Origin: Proteromonas lacertae
Taxonomy: Eukaryota > Sar > Bigyra > Opalinata > Proteromonadidae
Direction of reading: 5' to 3'
NCBI GenBank assembly: GCA_002245135.1
Contig: NGBS01000004.1
Location: 1-64,000, forward strand
DNA: 64,000 bases
Position numbers and translations under genes: made by a program. A model generated the notes under the pieces. It did not search any database, was not told where the DNA came from, and saw only the letters and a program-made list of their open reading frames with translations. Below are positions 58,327 through 64,000 of the stretch, piece by piece; the first letter of the stretch is position 1, and each line of letters begins with the position of its first letter.

Positions 58327-60612
58327 ATGAAAATTTTAGTATATTTTATATTTATAATATTGTAGATTAAAGGTGGTGTATGGAAGAATACTGAGGATGA
58401 AATTTTAAAAGCAGCTGTTATGAAATACGGTAAAAACCAATGGGCCAGAGTTGCTTCATTGTTATCACGTAAATCAGCTGCTCAGTGTAAAGCAAGATGG
58501 TATGAATGGTTAGATCCAAGTATAAAAAAGACAGAGTGGACAAAAGAAGAAGAAGAGAAGTTATTAGTATTAGCAAAAACATTACCAAACCAATGGAGGA
58601 CAATATCTCCATTAGTAGGAAGAACAGCAGCTCAATGTTTAGAACATTATGAGCAATTAATAGACAAAGCAACAGGACGAGAAGATGAAGATGATCCTCG
58701 TAAATTACGTCCAGGAGAAATAGATCCAAACCCTGAAACAAAACCAGCTCGACCAGATCCAATTGATATGGATGATGATGAAAAAGAAATGTTACAAGAA
58801 GCAAGAGCCAGATTAGCAAGTACAAAAGGTAAAAAAGCCAAAAGAAAAGCACGAGAGAAAGCAATGGAAGAATCTAGAAGATTATCAGCTTTACAGAAAA
58901 AAAGAGAATTAAAAGCAGCAGGAATAGAACTAAAAGCCAAACAATTTAGAAAGAAGAGAAGACAAGAGACCGATTATAACAGATCTATCCCATTCTATAG
59001 ACAAGCACCAGCCGGTGATTATGATACATCTAGTGAAGATTTCCTATCTGAAGATCCTGAAGACCATTTAAAAAGAGTGAATGAATTAGAAGAAAAGAGA
59101 AGAGATGAAGAAGAAAATAGATTGAAACAGAAGGATAAAGCAAGATTCAAATCATTACAAAAAATGAATTTACCTGAAGCACAATTACAAATGAATCAAT
59201 TATTTGATCCAATGAAAGGACATAAAAGAGCAAAATTGAGTTTACCTGAACCAGTAATTAGTGAAAATGAATTAGAAGAGATGGTTAAAATGGGTGTAGA
59301 AACTGAGAGTTATAAAGGTAATAATAAAAGCTTAACTGATAGTTTATTAGGAAATTATAAAAGTGTCACTCCAATGAGAACAGTTGGTAGAACTCCACTA
59401 AGATCAGATTTACTAATGGAAGAAGCAAGAAATATTGATAAAATGAGAAATTTGCCAACACCCATTTTGGGTGGCCAAAAAATAGAATTGGAAGGTGGTT
59501 TGAAGTATAATGGTTTAACTCCCATGCCACCTCCATCATCCGTTATTAGACAAACACCTGGGAAAGGTTTGAATAATACACCATTTAGTTTTGGCACACC
59601 CTTCAGAGACGAGTTTGGCTTGAATGATGGTAGTGGAGGTAGTAGTAATTCAAGTGATTTATGGGATAAACTAAACAAAGGTGAGATGAGTAATGTAAAG
59701 GAAGCATTACGAAAAGGATTAGAAAGTTTACCTGAACCACAGAATGTATATGAAACAGAAATACCAACACTTGTAGAAGAAGAAGAGGAAGAAGTAATGG
59801 AGGAAGATATGGAGGAAATTGAGAGAAAAAGAGAAGAAGAAGAAGAATTGCAACATCAGAAGGAGTTAATGAGAAGGTCTCAAGTATTACAAAGAGATTT
59901 ACCAAGAACAACTAATACAGATTTGAATGTAATAAATAATAGTGAAATTGAAAGAATGATTGTGAATGAGATGAATGATATGATTAGATATGATATGATT
60001 AAATATCCTATTAAAATAACAAAGAAGAATAGAGAGAATATGAATAATAATAATATTCAAAGAGAAGAATTTGATGATGATATAATGATAGAAAGCAAAG
60101 AATTAATTAACGAAGAAATTGAAAATGTAAAGAATGAATATATGAAGAAGTATGGAGAATTAAAATATGACAATTATGTGAATATATGGAATAGTATTAA
60201 TGATAATTATATATATAATGTGGATAAGAAACAGTATATGAAAATTGAGGAAATGAGAAATGATGAAATAGTAAAGTATTATGAATATGAATATAATATA
60301 TTAAAAGAACAGATGAAATCATTAACAAAGACTGTACAGAAGAAAGAAAATAAAGTGAAAATATTGATACAAGGATTGATTAAAAGAAATGAAAAATTGA
60401 GAGAAGAATTGAATAAGAAGTATGATGAAATAAATGATTCTGAAATAAATAAAAGTTGTTTTGAGAAATTACAAAGTCTTGAAGAAGTAGGATTGAATAC
60501 AAGATTAAATGTAATAGAAAGTGAAGTGAAAGAAGCAGCAGAGAGAGAATATAACTTACAGAGAAGATATGCTGAATTAATGAGAGAAAAAGAATTGTTA
60601 AACAATAATTAA
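58327..60612 (+). CDS. CDC5L: CDC5-like Myb splicing factor
   Basis: Exon 1 encodes MKIL; a 27-nt intron (58339-58365) joins it to IKGGVWKNTEDEILKAAVMK. Two Myb repeats follow (QCKARWYEWLDPSIKKTEW, WRTISPLVGRTAAQCLEHYE), then KLRPGEIDPNPETKPARPDP and KGKKAKRKAREK, all hallmarks of CDC5/Cef1. The C-terminal half is helical and Glu/Lys-rich. CDC5 is a core member of the Prp19 complex in the spliceosome, which fits a genome dense in very short introns. Length (about 750 residues) is normal. Confidence 0.95.
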
Positions 60613-60711
60613 TTGTTGTATTACTGTTAGTATTGTTTATATATTTAAAATATGAAATGTTTGAATTTAAAATAATAATCTATACAATAATTAAAAAATA
60701 TAGAAAAAATT

Positions 60712-60783
60712 TGCGCTACCCGGGAATCGAACCCGGACCTCATGCTTGGAAGGCATAAATCCTAACCATTAGACCAATAGCGC
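60712..60783 (-). tRNA. tRNA-Gly(UCC): tRNA-Gly (UCC)
   Basis: The minus strand folds into a standard cloverleaf of 72 nt: acceptor GCGCTAT/GTAGCGC, D-loop with GGTTAGGAT, anticodon loop CTTCCAA giving UCC, and T-arm CCGGGTTCGAATCCCGG. The discriminator is A. UCC reads GGA glycine codons, the common Gly codon in this AT-rich genome. No intron. Confidence 0.95.
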
Positions 60784-60946
60784 CTGAATTTATTCCTTTT
60801 TCTACGTTACATAAAGGTATGTCAATTCTTTTTTCTTTAATATTTTATAATTCAGATATACTTGATGAGAATAAATACTCTATATTCATTTAATACAACC
60901 ATTAAAAAACAATTAAAACAATATTTATATAATCATCATAAGTCAT

Positions 60947-62030
60947 TTAATCTTTCTTTTTTGTAGCAGTTACACGGTTATATGTTCTTTTAAAGAAATC
61001 AATGAATAAGAATAAGTAAGAAGTGATGATACTAACACCTATAATAGCTCCTAAATCACTACCATGACAAGATTGATGATTGTATCTTAAAAATGCCCAA
61101 GTAACCCAACAGGCAATTAAATCAATAACAAATTGAGCAATCTGTAAAATTGTTAATGATTTCTTCCACCATATATTTCTGTATCCCATTGAACATAACA
61201 TATAATAATAATACATTATAATGTGAATCTATTTACAAAATTAGAAAAATAAATAAATATATATATACAAATAAGTTCACTAAAATAGGAACCCATTGGA
61301 CGGAACTATGATACACTTGTTGTGCATATGTCAATAACAATGTAGCAGCGTGATGGTAGAAATGTAAATTATCAACTGGTTTCTTTTTTAATACAATTAA
61401 AAATGTATCAATAAGTTCGTAATATTTCAATAAATAGTTGGCATAGACTACTAAAGAATATACTCCATTTTCGTGCATAGATCTTGAACAAATAATAAAA
61501 TACCATCCATGTTGTAAATAAGATTGTAATACAACATTTCCTAATATTGTAAATAGGACTAATGATGCAATTGAGAGAAATCCGTTATGTACAATACAAA
61601 AATTACGTAATGGATGAGGATTGTAATTCTTCATGATTTTACCTAAAGTAGGAACTCCAATGACATAGCTATTTCAATAGTTATTACAATAAATTATACA
61701 TAATCACAACGGTAAGTACTGGGAACCAAGATGATAAACTTGTTTGATTGTAAACAAATCTCCAAGATGGGGTAAATTCGAAAAATGGTTTATAAGCTGT
61801 TGTTGTAAATAATAACACAGTAACAAAGACTAATTCCAAAAATATTATAAGAATCCACTATATGTGATTAAAAACAATGACTTTAATACTTTTAAAATAG
61901 AGACTATTAATGGAGTTGGTTTTGATTGTTTCTAAATAAATATAGTAATATGATTTAGGAATTTAAAATTAACAAATTTTTGCAAAAATATGGTTAATAT
62001 ATATGTATTGATATATACTTCTTCTGCCAT
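60947..62030 (-). CDS. ELO-family fatty-acid elongase
   Basis: Five exons starting MAEEKQSKPTPLIV at 62030; the first intron is the longest (about 100 nt). The condensing-enzyme box is NLHFYHHAATLLLTYAQQ, preceded by YYELIDTFLIVLKKKP and followed by the HIIMYYYYML helix. There are several membrane helices and a lysine-rich tail (TATKKKD) for ER retrieval. ELO proteins condense malonyl-CoA with acyl-CoA for long-chain fatty acid synthesis in the ER. The substrate chain length cannot be judged. Confidence 0.88.
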
Positions 62031-62166
62031 TGAATTTAAAATGCAAAAAAATCAAACTTACAACAAGCCAAGCTTTTCAAAATTTAAAATCTTGAATATT
62101 TTATCATGAAAAAACATTTCGCTTATAAATACATACGCTTATTAAAATTTATATTATTGACAATTT

Positions 62167-64000
62167 TTAATGATAATAATAAGATGCAAAATTAGTCTCA
62201 CAATATGTTTTTGCTAATTGAAGAGTTAAAAACACATGTAGATAATGTGCTTCATCAGAATTTATTCTATTTGCAATAATATCATGAACTCTTTGCTTAA
62301 TGCTAATACAAATAATAGAAATTATAAATAATACTTTTCACTTTTAAAAACCAGACAGATCGTTATATCTTTTCTTAAATATTTAATAGTCAAATCTGAT
62401 ATTGTAAATATAGATGTTGTATCAAATCCTGTTATATCAGTAAAATCAATAATAATATAACTCAAATGCTTTTCTTTCACTAACTCTGCTTCGATTTGAT
62501 TACACACTCTAATACAAGATCCAAAAAACAAAAATCCATTCATATGAAAAACCATAATACTATCTTTAAGAGTAGAACCTCTTGGAATATGATAAACATC
62601 ATTTACATGATAATTTTCAACATTTGAAATGAATTGACTATCACTTGTTTGATAAATATATCTCAAGAAACAGATAACAATACCAACTGCTAATCCAATT
62701 GTTATATTTGAAAATGCTGAAGAGATGAGAATAAGAAACACAATTATTTTATCAATCATATTATATTCCCACAATGAATCAAACAAAGATTCTTTAAAGA
62801 AATCTATAGTCATAAATATCAATGAACCACTTAATAGAAACCTTGGAATATATCCAATAATAATCAAAGTAGATGGAATAAAGAAGAAACATCCCATTGT
62901 TATTAACACAGTGATTGAAGATATTAGTGTTTTGCCTCCACATATTTCATTAAAAGCAGTATTTGCTAATACTAGTTGAGTTGGATATCCACCAACCAGT
63001 GTATTAAACAAATTTCCAATTCCATGCATTCTATATTCATCATTTAATTTAGTATTCTGTTTTAATCGATTTGCTATCATTATTGAATGAATTCCTGTGT
63101 TTAATATTGGACCAATTATTGAGGCTAATAATATTGTACTAATCTAAAACAAATAATATTATGTAAAAATACATTATTATATAACAAATTCCAAACTGGT
63201 GAATGATTATAAATAAAACTATAATATTGAGTAAATTCAATTCCTTTTATATTATCCAACAACCACAAATTACTCTGTGCATTTTCAAATGGAATATGTT
63301 TTGCATATATAACTATATGAACAATTGCTGCACTAACAAAAAACATAATAGGAAAATTGTATGGATTTGGCATAAACTGTTTTAATATAAATAAAGTACA
63401 ACCAAATATATGCGGTATTAAAAAATGCCATATTTGGCTATGAAATATTAAGTTAAAACTAAATGATTCACCATATTGTATTTCGTAATAACTTACATAA
63501 CTATTCATAACAATAGAAATATATATATATATATTATATACCAAAAATAACCTATTGATGCAAAAACACCTGATCTTACAGGAAGTGGAATATTTTGAAC
63601 AATAGAAGCAATTTTTAATGCACCAAGTAAATAAACAGTTAAACCAGATATAAACGACACAGAAGCACATATGAACAAAACACTTACAACCTTTTCTTCC
63701 ACTTTTATATCACTCATTTCTGATATTGTTATAAACAATGGTGATATAATGCTTGCTGCTTCAAAACTGTTTGTTACTACTGCTATTTTATAATTTCCTA
63801 ACAGAATAGCAAATATTTGCACTGTTATTACACCAATCAAACAATGAATAAATGATATATATGAATATCTATTTATATTCATCATAAAATCAATACTTAG
63901 TTAAATCACCTCTATATAATAACTGTGATACAGAAATAACATCAACCAACACAAACGATGATCTATTTACTTAATAAATTATTAATACGTTAAAACACCT
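62167..64000 (-). CDS. SulP/SLC26-type anion transporter, 5' end outside the window
   Basis: Exons run from the right edge to a stop at 62167. Membrane helices such as IGVITVQIFAILLGNYKIAV, then PLPVRSGVFASIG, GIGNLFNTLVGGYPTQ and IGLAVGIVICFLRY are typical of SulP transporters, particularly the fungal Vsb1-like branch. A cytoplasmic STAS domain follows (SYIIIDFTDITGFDTTSIF). The start is beyond 64000; an exon at about 63905-63970 is the earliest seen. The substrate is unknown; the Vsb1 relatives work at the vacuole. Confidence 0.8.

Noticed and set aside
58418-58864. Minus-strand Leu-rich ORF with apparent membrane helices
   Set aside because: It is antisense to the CDC5 Myb repeats, which are strongly conserved on the plus strand.

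Overview
This looks like nuclear DNA of a flagellated, very AT-rich single-celled eukaryote that uses the standard genetic code. Most genes are split by tiny introns of about 25-40 nt, usually with a GTAT donor and a TAG acceptor. They encode core eukaryotic proteins: a proteasome alpha subunit, Rictor, CDC5, a GLFG nucleoporin, NOM1, TRAPPC3 and eL41. A CFAP206 gene and a FAM161-like gene imply a motile cilium or flagellum. The deadenylase is of the plant-type CCR4 class, which hints at a protist outside animals and fungi, but I cannot name the lineage. Gene models were assembled by eye, by joining reading frames across short GT-AG introns in phase with known protein families.

Layout. Positions 1-5.7 kb hold a mobile-element fossil: an integrase- and Ulp1-like-protease-bearing element (Polinton- or Ginger-like) plus a second inverted copy of its end. 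The two arms flank an ORF with a P-loop. Positions 5.8-17.5 kb form a dense cluster of mostly single-exon glycosylation genes on both strands: an FkbM methyltransferase, two GT31, a GT77-like, a GT2-like, a HxRxG fucosyltransferase-like, a DUF1647-like, a GT10 fucosyltransferase and a DUF3431 gene. Most start with a signal anchor. The cluster is interrupted near 14.5-16.6 kb by an island of much higher GC that appears to have landed in or next to another glycosyltransferase-like gene. A secreted sulfatase lies beside the cluster at 18.2-19.8 kb.

From 19.9 kb the window is ordinary intron-rich host genome: a pseudokinase-LRR protein, NOM1, CFAP206, an unidentified protein, a tiny HSF-type DNA-binding protein, eL41, TRAPPC3, a zinc-ribbon/PH protein, Rictor, CCR4, a coiled-coil protein, a DENN-domain protein, an ankyrin/F-box protein, PSMA3, an EF-hand protein, a Nup58-like nucleoporin, a SAR1-like GTPase with a dead tandem copy, a nucleotidyltransferase (TENT/Cid1 type), two tandem alpha-galactosidases, a FAM161-like protein, CDC5, tRNA-Gly(UCC), an ELO fatty-acid elongase and the 3' part of a SulP transporter that runs off the right edge.

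The most distinctive unit is the glycosyltransferase cluster. Its fucosyl-, galactosyl- and methyl-transfer enzymes could together build a methylated, fucosylated surface glycan, with the neighbouring sulfatase and alpha-galactosidases as possible trimming enzymes; this pathway link is inference. Also notable are an HSF DNA-binding domain that makes up almost a whole protein, and lesions in otherwise conserved host genes (TRAPPC3, the sulfatase) that may be real decay or assembly error.
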